NCBI RefSeq assembly: GCF_001543145.1
Contig: NZ_CP014160.1
Location: 682,001 to 746,000, forward strand
From: Aerococcus sanguinicola
GTDB taxonomy: Bacteria; Bacillota; Bacilli; Lactobacillales; Aerococcaceae
DNA length: 64,000 nt
Direction: 5' to 3'
Every line of letters begins with the position of its first letter. Position 1 is the first letter of the stretch. The position numbers were made by a program, and so were the translations under genes. Below are positions 1 through 10,763 of the stretch, piece after piece. The notes under the pieces were generated by a model, which did not search any database, had not been told where the DNA came from, and was given only the letters and a program-made list of their open reading frames with translations.

Positions 1-72
1 TAAATCAGTCGTCAAATCACGTAATAGAGCTTTACGTTGTGAGCTGGTGCGACCTAATTTACGGTAACTCAT
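1..72 (-). CDS. rplQ: 50S ribosomal protein L17 (N-terminal part, cut by window edge)
   Basis: Only the first 24 codons are present, starting at an ATG whose complement lies at 70-72. The peptide begins MSYRKLGRTSSQRKALLRDL, the typical N-terminus of bacterial L17. An AGGAGGA ribosome-binding site lies just upstream. It follows rpoA by 26 bases, as in the alpha operon of most Firmicutes. The rest of the gene lies outside the window. Confidence 0.95.
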   Translation of the reverse strand, partial: MSYRKLGRTSSQRKALLRDLTTDL

Positions 73-98
73 CAGAGAATTCCTCCTTCACTTTATAA

Positions 99-1043
99 TT
101 AATCTTCTTGGCGCAAGCTTAAATCGAGGGCAGCCAACTTATTCTTGACTTCATCGAGTGACTTACGGCCTAAGTTACGAACTTTCATCATTTCTTGTTC
201 AGTTCGGTCAGTTAATTCATCCACAGTATTGATACCTGCACGTTTCAAACAGTTGTATGAGCGAACAGAAAGATCCAATTCTTCGATTGACATTTCGAGC
301 ATTTTTTCTTTCTGAGTTTCTTCTTTTTCGACCATGATTTCAGCAGATTTTGCTTCATTGGTCATATCAACGAAGATCGCCAAGTGTTCCGTTAGAATCT
401 TAGCAGCTAAACTCAACGCTTCATGAGGGGCTATCGTCCCGTCAGTCCAGATATCATAAGTCAACTTATCGAACTGGTTAATTTCACCAATACGGATATT
501 TTCAACTTGGTAGTTAACTTTTTCGATTGGTGTGTAGATTGAATCTACTGGAATTACGCCAATTGGCATATTTTCTGATTTGTTATGTTCAGAGCGAACA
601 AAACCACGACCATTTTGAACATTCATCAGCATATGGAAACGGGCTCCATCTTCGAGGCTGCAAATGTGCAAGTCTGGATTCATGATATCAAAATCAGCAT
701 CGGCCGTAATATCCGCTGCAGTGACCTCTGCTGGGCCAACTACATCAATTTCGACTTGTTTTTCTTCAACATCATAAAGTTTCAAGGAAAGCTTCTTGAT
801 GTTCAATACAATTTGAGTGACATCTTCGCGGACACCTGGGATTGTAGAATATTCATGTAAAACATCATCAATCTGAACTGATGTTACCGCTGTACCAGGC
901 AATGATGAGAGTAAAATACGACGCAGGGAATTGCCTAAGGTTGTTCCGTAACCACGTTCTAATGGTTCAATCGCAAATTTACCAAATTTGTTATCATCGC
1001 TGATCTCAATCGTTTCAATAGTTGGTTTTTCAATTTCGATCAT
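99..1043 (-). CDS. rpoA: DNA-directed RNA polymerase subunit alpha
   Basis: 314 residues, the normal length for Firmicutes alpha. Residues 1 to about 230 form the dimerising N-terminal domain that nucleates assembly with beta and beta-prime, with the hallmark [17 protein letters not shown] near residue 32. After an acidic linker, the C-terminal domain (about 245-314) carries [13 protein letters not shown] and [11 protein letters not shown], the surface that binds UP elements and activators. It sits between rpsK and rplQ in the alpha operon. The start is the ATG at 1043; the purine-rich AAAGGGG lies rather far upstream (about 16 bases). Confidence 0.99.
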   Translation of the reverse strand: MIEIEKPTIETIEISDDNKFGKFAIEPLERGYGTTLGNSLRRILLSSLPGTAVTSVQIDDVLHEYSTIPGVREDVTQIVLNIKKLSLKLYDVEEKQVEIDVVGPAEVTAADITADADFDIMNPDLHICSLEDGARFHMLMNVQNGRGFVRSEHNKSENMPIGVIPVDSIYTPIEKVNYQVENIRIGEINQFDKLTYDIWTDGTIAPHEALSLAAKILTEHLAIFVDMTNEAKSAEIMVEKEETQKEKMLEMSIEELDLSVRSYNCLKRAGINTVDELTDRTEQEMMKVRNLGRKSLDEVKNKLAALDLSLRQED

Positions 1044-1130
1044 AATCTACAAGTATTCCCCTTTCAAAACGTGAATTTTGCACCACTACTGCTTCCAAAA
1101 AGTTTTCGGCAAGCTGTTTGAAAAACAGTA

Positions 1131-1523
1131 CTATACACGACGACGTTTTGGAGGACGGCAACCGTTGTGTGGGATTGGGGTTACGTCACGAATTGAGGTA
1201 ACTTCCAAACCAGCAGCTTGTAAAGCACGAATTGCAGATTCACGACCAGGTCCTGGGCCTTTAACAGATACTTCAACAGTCTTCATGCCTTGGTCCATAG
1301 CAGTCTTAGAAGCAGCTTCTGAAGCCATTTGGGCAGCATAAGGTGTTGATTTACGGGAACCCTTGAAACCAAGTGCACCTGCGGATGACCATGAAATTGC
1401 ATTACCATGTTCATCAGTAATCATAACAATAGTATTATTGAAAGTTGAGTGGATATGAGCAACACCAACTTCAACATTCTTTTTCACGCGACGTTTACGT
1501 GTTTGACGTTTTGCTTTAGCCAT
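1131..1523 (-). CDS. rpsK: 30S ribosomal protein S11
   Basis: 130 residues, full length. S11 forms part of the platform of the 30S subunit near the E site. The conserved HSTFNNTIV near residue 25, the S11 signature around [13 protein letters not shown], and the basic end PPKRRRV are all present. It lies 32 bases downstream of rpsM and is followed by rpoA after 87 bases. Confidence 0.99.
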   Translation of the reverse strand: MAKAKRQTRKRRVKKNVEVGVAHIHSTFNNTIVMITDEHGNAISWSSAGALGFKGSRKSTPYAAQMASEAASKTAMDQGMKTVEVSVKGPGPGRESAIRALQAAGLEVTSIRDVTPIPHNGCRPPKRRRV

Positions 1524-1555
1524 TTGATTAACTTGCCTCCTTTACTTTAAATTAA

Positions 1556-1921
1556 TTATTTCTTCTTACCTGGGATCGCTACACCGCGACCTTTACGGGT
1601 ACGAGCATTGTTCTTAGTATTTTGACCGCGAACTGGTAGGTTACGACGGTGACGCATACCACGGTAGGAACCGATTTCTTGTAAACGTTTGATGTCCATG
1701 TTGACATCACGACGTAAGTCACCTTCAACCTTGATCTTATCAACTTCTGCACGAATCTTATCTAATTCATCATTGCTTAAATCATTCACACGGATATCTT
1801 CAGAAACGCCAGCATCAGCTAAGATCTTTTTAGCTGTTGTGTTCCCGATCCCATAAATGTAAGTTAAGGCAATGACAATACGTTTGTTACGTGGAATATC
1901 TACACCTGCAATACGAGCCAT
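1556..1921 (-). CDS. rpsM: 30S ribosomal protein S13
   Basis: 121 residues. S13 sits at the top of the 30S head and contacts the P-site tRNA and the 50S subunit. It starts [14 protein letters not shown], contains the helix-two-turn-helix region [14 protein letters not shown], and ends in the basic tail [15 protein letters not shown] that reaches the P site. It lies between rpmJ and rpsK in the usual order. Confidence 0.99.
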   Translation of the reverse strand: MARIAGVDIPRNKRIVIALTYIYGIGNTTAKKILADAGVSEDIRVNDLSNDELDKIRAEVDKIKVEGDLRRDVNMDIKRLQEIGSYRGMRHRRNLPVRGQNTKNNARTRKGRGVAIPGKKK

Positions 1922-1940
1922 TCGATTGGCACCTCCTTTA

Positions 1941-2054
1941 TTAACCTTGGCGTTGTTTATGTTTAGGGTTTTGGCAAATTACCATGACTTTGCCATTACG
2001 ACGAATCACTTTGCATTTGTCGCAAATTGGTTTAACAGACGCTCTAACTTTCAC
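1941..2054 (-). CDS. rpmJ: 50S ribosomal protein L36 (zinc-binding form)
   Basis: A 37-residue protein with a GTG start at 2054, preceded by AAGGAGGT five bases upstream. It reads [19 protein letters not shown] and then [14 protein letters not shown]. The three cysteines and one histidine (C-x2-C, C, H) are the zinc ribbon of the C+ form of L36. It lies between infA and rpsM. Its non-ATG start and small size make it easy to miss. Confidence 0.97.
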   Translation of the reverse strand: MKVRASVKPICDKCKVIRRNGKVMVICQNPKHKQRQG

Positions 2055-2081
2055 GATTGACCTCCTTATATCATTTAGAAA

Positions 2082-2300
2082 TTACTTGAAACGATATGTA
2101 ATCCGTCCCTTGGTCAGATCATATGGAGACATTTCGACTTTTACACGGTCACCCGGTAGAATTCGAATATAATTCACACGAATCTTCCCAGACACATGGG
2201 CAAGAATCTCTACGCCGTTTTCAAGTTCGACTTTGAACATTGCATTAGGTAAAGTCTCAGTGACTGTACCTTCTACTTCGATCATATCTTCTTTAGACAC
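2082..2300 (-). CDS. infA: Translation initiation factor IF-1
   Basis: 72 residues forming one S1-type OB fold that binds the A site of the 30S subunit during initiation. Seen are [19 protein letters not shown] and the basic strand [15 protein letters not shown]. The start codon is GTG at 2300, with AGGAGGAAAT just upstream. A gap of about 120 bases separates it from adk and contains a promoter (2388-2416), so infA-rpmJ-rpsM-rpsK-rpoA-rplQ can be transcribed apart from the spc genes. Confidence 0.98.
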   Translation of the reverse strand: MSKEDMIEVEGTVTETLPNAMFKVELENGVEILAHVSGKIRVNYIRILPGDRVKVEMSPYDLTKGRITYRFK

Positions 2301-2387
2301 TATATTTCCTCCTCGTTACACATATGTGCGACACGACAACATGAAGAAAAACTCATCTCAAAAGTTCTCAATAGGATTAACCTGAAC

Positions 2388-2416
2388 ATTATACCATTAA
2401 AGAACATCTAATGCAA
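2388..2416 (-). promoter_or_regulatory. Promoter for infA and the alpha operon
   Basis: On the minus strand TTGCAT, a 17-base spacer and TATAAT are seen; the -10 complement is at 2388-2393 and the -35 complement at 2411-2416. It lies about 90 bases upstream of the infA start, just beyond the adk stop. The -10 is perfect and the -35 keeps TTG. Confidence 0.7.
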
Positions 2417-2420
2417 GACT

Positions 2421-3074
2421 TTATTCAATGATCTTTTTGATTTCGTTAAAGACATTATCGATTCCGATGTCACCAGGCACCCGGTAAACCTTACCTTGAC
2501 TTTCGTAGAAGTCGAGGATTGGGGCTTGTTGCTCTTGGTTAACTTCGATCCGATTCTTAACCACTTCAGCCTTATCATCGTCGCGGGTATAGAATTCTTC
2601 TGCCCCACAGCGATCACAGACGCCTTCTTCTTTCGGAGGGTTAAAGTTGACATTGAAGGTTGCCCCACAATTGCCACAGATAATCCGACCACTTAGGCGT
2701 TTTTCTAGGACTTCAGGATCAACATCGATATAAATGACAGCATCAATGGTCTTGTTAATGTCTTCCAGGATTTCTTCCAAGGCCTTAGCTTGGTTGAGCG
2801 TCCGTGGGAAGCCATCTAACATGAAACCCTTAGCTTCTGTGTCTGCTTGTTGTAAACGTTCTTTAACAATCCCATTCGTTACTTCATCTGGCACAAGGCC
2901 ACCCTTGTCCATGTATGATTTAGCTTCTTTACCGAGTGGGGTTTGGTCTTTGATGGCTTGACGGAACATATCTCCTGTTGAAATATGTGGAATGTCATAA
3001 GTTGCCACAATTTTTTCTGCTTGGGTACCCTTACCAGCACCTGGCAGCCCCATCAAAATAATATTCATTTCCAT
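2421..3074 (-). CDS. adk: Adenylate kinase, zinc-LID type
   Basis: 217 residues. Interconverts ATP + AMP and 2 ADP in the cytosol. The P-loop [13 protein letters not shown] is near residue 9, the AMP-site motif [10 protein letters not shown] near 85, and the long LID domain carries four cysteines as CGNCG and CDRCG, the structural zinc site typical of Gram-positive enzymes. It lies between secY and infA as in most Firmicutes spc operons. Confidence 0.99.
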   Translation of the reverse strand: MEMNIILMGLPGAGKGTQAEKIVATYDIPHISTGDMFRQAIKDQTPLGKEAKSYMDKGGLVPDEVTNGIVKERLQQADTEAKGFMLDGFPRTLNQAKALEEILEDINKTIDAVIYIDVDPEVLEKRLSGRIICGNCGATFNVNFNPPKEEGVCDRCGAEEFYTRDDDKAEVVKNRIEVNQEQQAPILDFYESQGKVYRVPGDIGIDNVFNEIKKIIE

Positions 3075-3095
3075 CCTCCGAACTTCAATTCTTGA

Positions 3096-4394
3096 CTAGC
3101 GAATAAAGCCTACATAGCGACGCTTGATTAAGCGACCTTCAATTTGTTTAGCTGTATCGAGTGCGACACCGACAACGATGAGTAAACTTGTCCCTCCAAG
3201 ACCAATCGTTCGTGGAAGATCAAAGAAATAGGACCCCATTAGAGGTAGGATGGCAATCATCATTAAGAATAATGAGCCCACACTGCTTAAACGATTGAGC
3301 ATCTTGGAAATATAACGTTCTGTTGGTAAACCAGGACGCACACTAGGGATATAAGCGCCTGATTTTTGGAAGTTCTCGGCAACGCGTTCAGGATTAATTT
3401 GGATATGCGCATAGAAGAATGTAAAGAGTACAATCGTTACCGCATATATGGTCATCCCGATTGGTTGTTCGAGATTAAAGACTGTCTCTGCTGTTTTGAA
3501 CCAAGCGGCATCTGAGAACTGGGCCGACAAGAGGCTGAGAACCGTTTGTGGCACCATGATGATGGAGCTGGCAAAGATAACTGGAATAACCCCGGCTGAG
3601 TTAATCTTCAGCGGCATATGGGATTGTTCCACTACTGTGCTCGCCCGTTTGGAATAGCGTACCGGAATACGCCGTTCAGCTTGGTTGACGTAAACAACTA
3701 AGATAATTAGAAGTAATGCAACAAGGGCAAAAATACCCCCAAAGATGGCATTTTGAGTGAGCTGAGCTTGGTCAGTCACATCAATTAAGCCTTTCTTAAC
3801 AGCGGTGAGGACTTCGCCGGGAATCCGAGCAACAATCCCCGAGAAGATAATCAGAGAAACCCCATTCCCGATACCGAATTGGGTGATTTGCTCCCCGATC
3901 CATACAACGAGCATGGACCCAGCTGTCATGACCAAGGCAATAATGCAGTAAGTGAGCATTCCTGGATCCTTGATCAGGCCGAATTGCGAGAGGGAGTTAA
4001 AGCCAACCGAAATCGCAATGGCTTGGAAGAAAGAAACAAGAACAGAGAGATAGCGTGTCCACTTATTCAGCTTACGCCGTCCCACTTCACCTTGTTTCGA
4101 CCATTCTGTAAAGGCTGGCACAATGTCCATCTGCAAAAGCTGTACCACAATCTGAGCCGTGATATAAGGGGAGACCCCTAAGGAAAAGATTGAGTAGTTG
4201 TGCAAGGCCCCGCCGCCAAAGGTATTCAACAGACCAAAGAGCCCTGAATTAACGAGCGTATTTATCGCTTGTGCATTCACACCTGGAACTGTTATATGTG
4301 TCCCGAGACGGAACACAATTAACATTCCCAAAGTAAAGAGGATGCGACTTCTAACGTCTTTATCCTGAAATACAGCTTTCAGAGTAGTGAACAT
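3096..4394 (-). CDS. secY: Protein translocase subunit SecY
   Basis: 432 residues, with about ten hydrophobic segments. It forms the membrane channel of the Sec translocon with SecE and SecG. Typical SecY stretches are GTHITVPGVN after the first segment, TYCIIALVMTAGSMLVVWIGEQI, and the cytosolic loop RRIPVRYSKR that contacts SecA and the ribosome. Its ATG overlaps the rplO stop by one base (TAATG), implying translational coupling. Confidence 0.99.
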   Translation of the reverse strand: MFTTLKAVFQDKDVRSRILFTLGMLIVFRLGTHITVPGVNAQAINTLVNSGLFGLLNTFGGGALHNYSIFSLGVSPYITAQIVVQLLQMDIVPAFTEWSKQGEVGRRKLNKWTRYLSVLVSFFQAIAISVGFNSLSQFGLIKDPGMLTYCIIALVMTAGSMLVVWIGEQITQFGIGNGVSLIIFSGIVARIPGEVLTAVKKGLIDVTDQAQLTQNAIFGGIFALVALLLIILVVYVNQAERRIPVRYSKRASTVVEQSHMPLKINSAGVIPVIFASSIIMVPQTVLSLLSAQFSDAAWFKTAETVFNLEQPIGMTIYAVTIVLFTFFYAHIQINPERVAENFQKSGAYIPSVRPGLPTERYISKMLNRLSSVGSLFLMMIAILPLMGSYFFDLPRTIGLGGTSLLIVVGVALDTAKQIEGRLIKRRYVGFIR

Positions 4395-4843
4395 TAGATC
4401 ACCTCGATTGTGCCCCCAGCTGCTTCAATTGCTTCTTTAGCTGTAGCTGAGAATTTAGCTGCTTTAACGGTTAGTTTGCGTTCTAATTCACCAGCACCTA
4501 AAACTTTAATAGCTTTCTTGGTATTCTTAACAAGACCAGCTTCAACTAAAGCTTCTGGCGTTACTTCAGCCCCATCTTCAAAAACGTTTAAATCGTCGAT
4601 ATTAACGATGGCGTATTCTTTGCGGTTAATGTTTGTAAAACCACGTTTAGGGATACGACGGTACAATGGGGTTTGCCCACCTTCAAAACCTAAACGTACT
4701 TTACCGCCTGAACGAGCTTTTTGACCTTTTTGGCCGCGACCTGAAGTCTTACCGTTACCTGATCCAGACCCACGTCCTAAACGGTTACGGACATGACGTG
4801 ATCCTTCACTTGCTTTTAACTCGTGTAATTTCATAATCTTCAA
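4394..4843 (-). CDS. rplO: 50S ribosomal protein L15
   Basis: 149 residues. The Gly/Arg-rich N-terminal extension ([20 protein letters not shown]) threads into 23S rRNA; the C-terminal half is the globular L15/L18e domain. The stop overlaps the secY start. The listed ATG gives [14 protein letters not shown]; a second ATG three codons later (MKLHEL) is equally possible and close to many L15 starts. Confidence 0.98.
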   Translation of the reverse strand: MKIMKLHELKASEGSRHVRNRLGRGSGSGNGKTSGRGQKGQKARSGGKVRLGFEGGQTPLYRRIPKRGFTNINRKEYAIVNIDDLNVFEDGAEVTPEALVEAGLVKNTKKAIKVLGAGELERKLTVKAAKFSATAKEAIEAAGGTIEVI

Positions 4844-4867
4844 GGCACCTCCTTATTTCTTATTGTA

Positions 4868-5050
4868 TTATTTTACTTCTTTAACTTCAACTAAATGGGC
4901 AATCTTCTTGATCATTCCGTCGATTGCTGCATTTGTTTCTTTTTCAACTGTGCGACCAGTCCGGGTTAGGCCCAGTGCTTCACAGGTTTTGATTTGGTCA
5001 ACTGGACGACCGATAACACTGCGTTTTAAAGTTATTTGAACTTTTGCCAT
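4868..5050 (-). CDS. rpmD: 50S ribosomal protein L30
   Basis: 60 residues, the short bacterial form of L30 that binds 23S rRNA. It begins [16 protein letters not shown] and contains the family motif [10 protein letters not shown]. It lies between rpsE and rplO. Confidence 0.98.
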   Translation of the reverse strand: MAKVQITLKRSVIGRPVDQIKTCEALGLTRTGRTVEKETNAAIDGMIKKIAHLVEVKEVK

Positions 5051-5063
5051 GTTGTAAGCCTCC

Positions 5064-5570
5064 TTAACCTAAAATTTCTTCGACTGACTTACCACGTAAT
5101 TCAGCGATTTCTTCAGGAGATTTCAATTCTTTAAGCCCTTGGATGGTTGCACGCACAATGTTAATTGGAGTGTTTGATCCGAGTGACTTAGAAGTGATAT
5201 CTGCAATACCTGCTAATTCGACAACGGCACGAACTGGACCACCAGCAGCAACCCCCGAACCATTCTTAGCTGGTTTCAAGAGGACTTTGCCCCCGTTAAA
5301 AATACCTAATACTTCATGAGGGATAGTGGTTCCTGCGCGAGGAACTTCGATCATGTTCTTCTTAGCAGCTTCAACCGCTTTACGGATTGCTTCAGGAACT
5401 TCAGCAGCCTTACCTGTACCGAATCCAACGTGTCCATCTTTGTCGCCTACTACTACAAGCGCGGAGAAGTTCATGCGACGGCCACCTTTAACTACTTTAG
5501 TGACACGATTGATAGCAACAACGCGATCTTCGATTTCACGGTCGTTAACTTGTACAAATTTGTTTGTCAT
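5064..5570 (-). CDS. rpsE: 30S ribosomal protein S5
   Basis: 168 residues. S5 lies at the mRNA entry tunnel and affects decoding accuracy. The N-terminal double-stranded RNA-binding domain contains [20 protein letters not shown] and [10 protein letters not shown]; the C-terminal domain contains [13 protein letters not shown] and the loop [13 protein letters not shown]. It follows rplR after 20 bases. Confidence 0.99.
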   Translation of the reverse strand: MTNKFVQVNDREIEDRVVAINRVTKVVKGGRRMNFSALVVVGDKDGHVGFGTGKAAEVPEAIRKAVEAAKKNMIEVPRAGTTIPHEVLGIFNGGKVLLKPAKNGSGVAAGGPVRAVVELAGIADITSKSLGSNTPINIVRATIQGLKELKSPEEIAELRGKSVEEILG

Positions 5571-5590
5571 GTTATGGCTTCCTCCTTTTC

Positions 5591-5938
5591 CTAAAATTCT
5601 AGTCCGTTTTCACGTGCAGCGTCAGCTAAAGCTTGTACGCGGCCATGATATTGGTAACCGCCACGGTCAAAGACAACGGTTTTGACATTTTGTTCAGATG
5701 CAGCTTGGGCAATTTTCTTACCAACGGCTGCAGCTTTTTCAACTTTTGTCCCAGTTTCTTCACCATCAGAGGCACTTGCAAGCGTAACACCCGCTACGTC
5801 ATCAATTAATTGAGCGTAGATGTGTTTATTTGAGCGGAAAACGCTCAAGCGTGGGCACTCTGCTGTTCCAGAAATGTGACGACGTACACGTGCGTGACGT
5901 TTTTTACGTAAGACATTTTTATCTGGTTTGCTAATCAA
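5591..5938 (-). CDS. rplR: 50S ribosomal protein L18
   Basis: 115 residues. Binds 5S rRNA with L5 in the central protuberance. The basic N-terminus [14 protein letters not shown] and the core [17 protein letters not shown] and [20 protein letters not shown] are characteristic. The start gives [10 protein letters not shown]. It lies between rplF and rpsE. Confidence 0.99.
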   Translation of the reverse strand: MISKPDKNVLRKKRHARVRRHISGTAECPRLSVFRSNKHIYAQLIDDVAGVTLASASDGEETGTKVEKAAAVGKKIAQAASEQNVKTVVFDRGGYQYHGRVQALADAARENGLEF

Positions 5939-5993
5939 AATGGTTCACCTCTTATTTTCTACTTTAATTTGATAGGTAAGGATAATCCTAAGA

Positions 5994-6530
5994 TTATTTA
6001 CCGGTTTTACCTTCTTTGCGGATAATGTGTTCGTCAGAGTAACGTACCCCTTTACCTTTGTAAGGTTCTGGACGACGAATTTCACGAACGTTAGCGGCGA
6101 ATTGGCCTACTAAGTCTTTATCTGCACCTGAAATGTTAATTTCAGTATTTGATGGTAAATCAACTTCGATGCCTTCAGGAATGTCAAACTCTGCTGGGTG
6201 GGAAAGACCAACGCTCAGCGTTAATTTGTTACCTTGGGCTTGTGCACGGTAACCTACCCCTTGTAAGAGTAAGGTTTTCTTGAAACCTTCGCTAACCCCT
6301 AGAACCATGTTATTAACTAAAGCACGAGTTGTCCCGTGTAAAGCGCGAACATTCTTTTGGTTGTTAGGACGTTCGAAAGTGATTTCGTTTTCTTCTACAT
6401 TGATTGTAATTTGTGGATCGAATGTACGAGTTAGTTCACCTTTAGGGCCTTTAACGGTTAAAGTGTGGTCTTGTACATCGATGGTTACGTTACTAGGAAT
6501 TGTTACTGGTTTATTACCAACACGACTCAT
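5994..6530 (-). CDS. rplF: 50S ribosomal protein L6
   Basis: 178 residues with two similar domains. L6 lies near the base of the L7/L12 stalk at the GTPase centre. It starts MSRVGNKPVTIPSNV and ends with the L6 signature near RRPEPYKGKGVRYSDE. It lies between rpsH and rplR. Confidence 0.99.
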   Translation of the reverse strand: MSRVGNKPVTIPSNVTIDVQDHTLTVKGPKGELTRTFDPQITINVEENEITFERPNNQKNVRALHGTTRALVNNMVLGVSEGFKKTLLLQGVGYRAQAQGNKLTLSVGLSHPAEFDIPEGIEVDLPSNTEINISGADKDLVGQFAANVREIRRPEPYKGKGVRYSDEHIIRKEGKTGK

Positions 6531-6566
6531 CTAGACTGCACCTCTTTCAATTTTATTTTTTAGGGC

Positions 6567-6965
6567 CTACCATACGTAAGCTAAGACTTCGCCACCAACG
6601 TTTTTAGCGCGAGCTTCTTTATCAGTGATAACACCTTCAGAAGTTGAAATGATGGCAATTCCTAAACCGTTCAAGACTTTAGGGACTTCATCAGTTTTCG
6701 CATATACACGTAAACCTGGTTTAGAAATACGTTTTAAGTTTGTGATAACACGTTCGTTATTCTTACCATATTTCATGAAGACACGGATGATACCTTGCTT
6801 GTCATCTTCAATGACTTCGAAATCTTTGATGTAACCTTCTTCTTTAAGAATCTTTGTGATTGCAACTTTCATTGCTGATGCTGGAACTTCAAAAGACTCG
6901 TGGCGTACCATATTAGCGTTACGCACGCGTGTTAAGAAATCAGCGATTGGATCTGTCATGACCAT
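6567..6965 (-). CDS. rpsH: 30S ribosomal protein S8
   Basis: 132 residues. S8 binds helix 21 of 16S rRNA and in some bacteria represses its own operon. It contains [14 protein letters not shown] at the start and the C-terminal motif [20 protein letters not shown]. It follows rpsN (type Z) after 34 bases. The first ATG gives [10 protein letters not shown]; the third codon ATG (MTDPIA) may be the true start. Confidence 0.99.
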   Translation of the reverse strand: MVMTDPIADFLTRVRNANMVRHESFEVPASAMKVAITKILKEEGYIKDFEVIEDDKQGIIRVFMKYGKNNERVITNLKRISKPGLRVYAKTDEVPKVLNGLGIAIISTSEGVITDKEARAKNVGGEVLAYVW

Positions 6966-6999
6966 TACCTGTTCACCCTCCTTTACTTATTACTCTCGA

Positions 7000-7185
7000 T
7001 TACCAACTAGCTTTTCTGACACCAGGAATTTGTCCTTTATAGGCAAGTTCACGGAGGCAGATACGGCATAACTTGAATTTACGGTAAACAGAGTGTGGAC
7101 GGCCGCAGCGTTCGCAGCGTGTGTATTCTTGTGTTGAATATTTTGCTTTGCGTTTATTTTTCGCAATCATTGATTTTTTAGCCAA
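7000..7185 (-). CDS. rpsZ: 30S ribosomal protein S14, type Z (zinc-binding)
   Basis: 61 residues, the short S14 found in Gram-positives. Two C-x2-C pairs, CERCGRPH and CRICLREL, form the zinc site. The Lys/Arg-rich N-terminus contacts 16S rRNA in the 30S head. It lies between rplE and rpsH. Many Firmicutes encode a second, cysteine-free S14 elsewhere, used under zinc limitation; none is in this window. Confidence 0.98.
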   Translation of the reverse strand: MAKKSMIAKNKRKAKYSTQEYTRCERCGRPHSVYRKFKLCRICLRELAYKGQIPGVRKASW

Positions 7186-7203
7186 ATCGATTCCCTCCTC
7201 CTA

Positions 7204-7746
7204 TTATTTTTGGAACGGCATTCCAATTTGAGTTAATAACTCTTTTGATTCTTCATCAGTGTTCGCAGTTGTAACGATAACGATATCCATCCCGCGTACT
7301 TTGTCAACGTTGTCAAAGTCGATTTCAGGGAAGATTAATTGTTCACGGATACCTAAAGTGTAGTTCCCACGGCCATCGAATGAACGTTTGCTGATCCCGC
7401 GGAAGTCACGTACACGTGGCAATGAAACAGTGATTAACTTGTCTAAGAAGTCATACATGCGTTCACCACGTAGGGTTACTTTTGCACCGATAGGCATTCC
7501 TTCACGTAAGCGGAAGCCAGCGATTGATTTCTTAGCGTGAGTAATAACTGGTTTTTGACCTGAAATTAAAGTTAACTCTTCAACTGCTTTGTCTAAGTTC
7601 TTAGAGTTGGTTACAGCGTCACCAACACCCATGTTGATCACAATTTTGTCAATCTTAGGGGTTTGCATTGGAGAGCTATAATTAAATTTTTCAATTAATG
7701 CTGGTACGATCTCGTTTGAGTATTTTTCTTTTAAACGATTAGTCAT
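7204..7746 (-). CDS. rplE: 50S ribosomal protein L5
   Basis: 180 residues. L5 binds 5S rRNA and touches the P-site tRNA. Seen are [15 protein letters not shown], the core GEKVTLRG-like [17 protein letters not shown] and [19 protein letters not shown]. It lies between rplX and rpsZ, with the usual AGGAGG upstream. Confidence 0.99.
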   Translation of the reverse strand: MTNRLKEKYSNEIVPALIEKFNYSSPMQTPKIDKIVINMGVGDAVTNSKNLDKAVEELTLISGQKPVITHAKKSIAGFRLREGMPIGAKVTLRGERMYDFLDKLITVSLPRVRDFRGISKRSFDGRGNYTLGIREQLIFPEIDFDNVDKVRGMDIVIVTTANTDEESKELLTQIGMPFQK

Positions 7747-7769
7747 GTTCTATTGTCCTCCTTCCCGTA

Positions 7770-8078
7770 TTAGTCAATTACTTCGCCAGATTTACGAGCT
7801 ACACGTACACGTTTGCCATCTTTTTCTTCGATACCTACGCGTGTTTTTTCGCCCGTTTTTGGATCTACTAATTGAACGTTAGAAACATGGATTGGCGCTT
7901 CTTCTTCCACAATACCGCCTTGTGGGTTAACTTGTGAAGGTTTTTGGTGTTTCTTAACAATGTTTACGCCTTCGACAATGACTTTATCTTGTTTTGGTAA
8001 AGTTTGCTTAACAGTTGCTTGCGTTCCTTTATCTTTACCTGCAATCACAATTACAGTATCACCTGTTTTAATACGCAT
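7770..8078 (-). CDS. rplX: 50S ribosomal protein L24
   Basis: 102 residues, with a KOW-type SH3 domain at the N-terminus ([18 protein letters not shown]). L24 initiates 50S assembly near the exit tunnel. The frame stays open upstream into rplN, but the ATG at 8078 has an AAAGGAGG-type site just ahead and matches the family length, so the longer reading is rejected. Confidence 0.98.
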   Translation of the reverse strand: MRIKTGDTVIVIAGKDKGTQATVKQTLPKQDKVIVEGVNIVKKHQKPSQVNPQGGIVEEEAPIHVSNVQLVDPKTGEKTRVGIEEKDGKRVRVARKSGEVID

Positions 8079-8107
8079 CGATGGGCACCTCCTTTTTGAT
8101 CTATTTA

Positions 8108-8497
<390 letters not shown>

Positions 8498-8504
8498 TTA
8501 ATTG

Positions 8505-8768
8505 TTAAATGATAACTGATTCTTCAACGATTTCAACAAGACGGAAGTGCTTATCTTTGGATAATGGACGTGTTTCCATAATTCGTACAATATCACCCAT
8601 TTTTGCTGAATTGTTTTCATCATGTGCTTTATATTTCTTAGAGTATTTAATACGTTTTCCATAAGTTGGATGGAATTTAAAAGTATCTACTTGGACAACA
8701 ATGGTCTTTTCCATTTTGTCAGAAACGACACGTCCTTGGTATACTTTACGATTTTTACGTTCTGCCAT
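8505..8768 (-). CDS. rpsQ: 30S ribosomal protein S17
   Basis: 87 residues forming an OB fold that binds the 5-prime domain of 16S rRNA. It has [19 protein letters not shown] and the signature [20 protein letters not shown]. It lies between rpmC and rplN. Confidence 0.99.
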   Translation of the reverse strand: MAERKNRKVYQGRVVSDKMEKTIVVQVDTFKFHPTYGKRIKYSKKYKAHDENNSAKMGDIVRIMETRPLSKDKHFRLVEIVEESVII

Positions 8769-8796
8769 ACTACTGGGTTCCCTCCTTCACTGATGA

Positions 8797-8994
8797 TTAC
8801 TTAGCTAATTCTTCCTGGCGTAGAGCAGTTTTAATACGAGCAATTTCTTTGCGCACTTGTTTGATGCGTGCTGTATTTTCTAACTGACCTGTTGCCAATT
8901 GGAATCTGAGATTGAACAACTCTTGTCTGTATTCTTTTTCCTTTGCTTCAAGTTCAGCAGCGGATAAATTTTTAATTTCTTCAAATTTAGTCAT
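8797..8994 (-). CDS. rpmC: 50S ribosomal protein L29
   Basis: 65 residues, two helices. L29 lies at the peptide exit and is part of the docking site for trigger factor and SRP. Seen is [20 protein letters not shown]. Its start overlaps the end of rplP by 8 bases, suggesting coupled translation. Confidence 0.98.
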   Translation of the reverse strand: MTKFEEIKNLSAAELEAKEKEYRQELFNLRFQLATGQLENTARIKQVRKEIARIKTALRQEELAK

Positions 8995-9415
8995 TCAGTT
9001 CACCACCAATTTCACGTTTTACGATTTTGCAACGAACTGGTAATTTATGCATTGCTAAACGAAGCGCTTCTTTTGCTACTTCTTCAGGAACGCCACCTAC
9101 TTCGAACATGATTTTCCCACGTTTAACGGGAGCAACCCATCCTTCAGGAGCACCTTTACCAGAACCCATCCGAACACCAATAGCTTTTGCGGTATATGAT
9201 TTATGAGGGAAGATTTTGATCCAAACTTTCCCGCCACGTTTCATGAAACGTGTCATGGCGATACGCGCAGATTCAATTTGACGGTTAGTAATCCATTTTG
9301 AATCTAAGGCTTGTAGACCGTATTCGCCGTAAGCAATTTCTTTTCCGCCTTTAGCTTCGCCGCGCATTTTACCGCGGAATTCACGTCTATGTTTTACACG
9401 TTTTGGTACTAACAT
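8987..9415 (-). CDS. rplP: 50S ribosomal protein L16
   Basis: 142 residues. L16 organises the A-site region of 23S rRNA. It begins [19 protein letters not shown] and contains [19 protein letters not shown] and [16 protein letters not shown]. One base separates it from rpsC and it overlaps rpmC. Confidence 0.99.
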   Translation of the reverse strand: MLVPKRVKHRREFRGKMRGEAKGGKEIAYGEYGLQALDSKWITNRQIESARIAMTRFMKRGGKVWIKIFPHKSYTAKAIGVRMGSGKGAPEGWVAPVKRGKIMFEVGGVPEEVAKEALRLAMHKLPVRCKIVKREIGGELND

Positions 9416-9416
9416 G

Positions 9417-10067
9417 CTATTCCTCCTCTTGATTATTTACTGTAGGAAGGACTTCACCACGACAAATCCATACTTTGACACCGATCTTACCGTAAGTTGT
9501 ATCTGCTTCTTCCCATGCATAGTCAATATCTGCACGTAAAGTATGTAATGGAACAGTTCCTTCGTCAGTTGTTTCTGAACGCGCCATATCTGCACCGTTT
9601 AAACGGCCGGAAACCATAACTTTGATCCCTTGAGCGCCAGCTTTCATTGTACGTTGAACAGCTTGTTTTTGCGCACGGCGGAAGGCCACACGGTTTTCAA
9701 GTTGTTCGCAAATATTCTTAGCAACTAAGCGTGCATCTAAGTCTGGGTTCTTGATTTCAACCACATTGATGTGTACACGTTTACCTGTTAAGTTATTTAA
9801 GCTCTTACGTAAAGCATCAACTTCTGAACCACCTTTACCGATAACCATACCTGGTTTAGCAGTGTGGATGTTCACGTTAACCTTGTTAGCTGCACGTTCG
9901 ATTTCTACGTTGGAAACTGAAGCTTCGCTAAGGGCTTTGTCGATGTATTCACGGATGCTTAAGTCTTCATGCAAAGTATCTGCGTAATCTTTTTCTGCAT
10001 ACCAGCGTGCGTCCCAGTCTTTGATAACTCCGATACGCAAACCGGTAGGATTAATTTTTTGACCCAC
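9417..10067 (-). CDS. rpsC: 30S ribosomal protein S3
   Basis: 216 residues. S3 lines the mRNA entry and helps unwind mRNA. The N-terminal KH domain carries [18 protein letters not shown]; the C-terminal domain has [14 protein letters not shown] sequence [19 protein letters not shown]. It follows rplV after three bases. Confidence 0.99.
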   Translation of the reverse strand: MGQKINPTGLRIGVIKDWDARWYAEKDYADTLHEDLSIREYIDKALSEASVSNVEIERAANKVNVNIHTAKPGMVIGKGGSEVDALRKSLNNLTGKRVHINVVEIKNPDLDARLVAKNICEQLENRVAFRRAQKQAVQRTMKAGAQGIKVMVSGRLNGADMARSETTDEGTVPLHTLRADIDYAWEEADTTYGKIGVKVWICRGEVLPTVNNQEEE

Positions 10068-10070
10068 TAA

Positions 10071-10424
10071 TTATTCCTCCCCTGCTTCTTTTACCACAAC
10101 AGTGATGTGACTAGTACGCTTGTTAATTCTTGATGCGCCACCTTTTGCACGAGGGCGGAAACGTTTCATTGTAGGCCCTTCGTTCACATATGCTTCACTG
10201 ATAAATAATTTGCTAACATCTAAGTCATAGTTGTGTTCTGCATTTGCGATTGCAGAGTTCAACACTTTCTCGATTACAGGCGATGCTGCACGAGGAGTGT
10301 TCTTTAGAATAGCAATTGCTTCGCCGACTGTCTTGTTACGGATTAAATCAATAACTAAGCGTGCTTTGCGAGCAGAGATGCGAACTGTTCTTGCAGTTGC
10401 TTTTGCAGTTGTTTGTTCTGCCAT
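10071..10424 (-). CDS. rplV: 50S ribosomal protein L22
   Basis: 117 residues. Its beta hairpin lines the peptide tunnel and is a site of macrolide-resistance changes. Seen are [15 protein letters not shown] and the hairpin region [20 protein letters not shown]. It lies between rpsS and rpsC. Confidence 0.99.
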   Translation of the reverse strand: MAEQTTAKATARTVRISARKARLVIDLIRNKTVGEAIAILKNTPRAASPVIEKVLNSAIANAEHNYDLDVSKLFISEAYVNEGPTMKRFRPRAKGGASRINKRTSHITVVVKEAGEE

Positions 10425-10445
10425 TATTTATTTCCTCCCCTCATC

Positions 10446-10724
10446 TTAACGACGTGTTGCTTTATCGTCTTTCGCATGTCCACGATAAGTACGTGTTGGT
10501 ACAAATTCACCTAATTTGTGGCCAACCATGTCTTCTTGAATGTAAACTGGTACGTGTTTGCGTCCATCATAAACAGCGATGGTTAACCCGATGAAGTTAG
10601 GGAAAATTGTTGAACGACGTGACCAGGTTTTGATTACTGATTTTTTATCGGCATCTTGCTGTGCTTCCACTTTTTTCATTAAATGGTCGTCACAGAAAGG
10701 CCCTTTCTTAATACTACGGCTCAT
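10446..10724 (-). CDS. rpsS: 30S ribosomal protein S19
   Basis: 92 residues. S19 pairs with S13 in the 30S head. It begins [19 protein letters not shown] and contains [18 protein letters not shown] and [15 protein letters not shown]. It lies between rplB and rplV. Confidence 0.99.
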   Translation of the reverse strand: MSRSIKKGPFCDDHLMKKVEAQQDADKKSVIKTWSRRSTIFPNFIGLTIAVYDGRKHVPVYIQEDMVGHKLGEFVPTRTYRGHAKDDKATRR

Positions 10725-10763
10725 ATATTTGGCTCCTTTCGTATCTCCTATTTAATGGAAGTG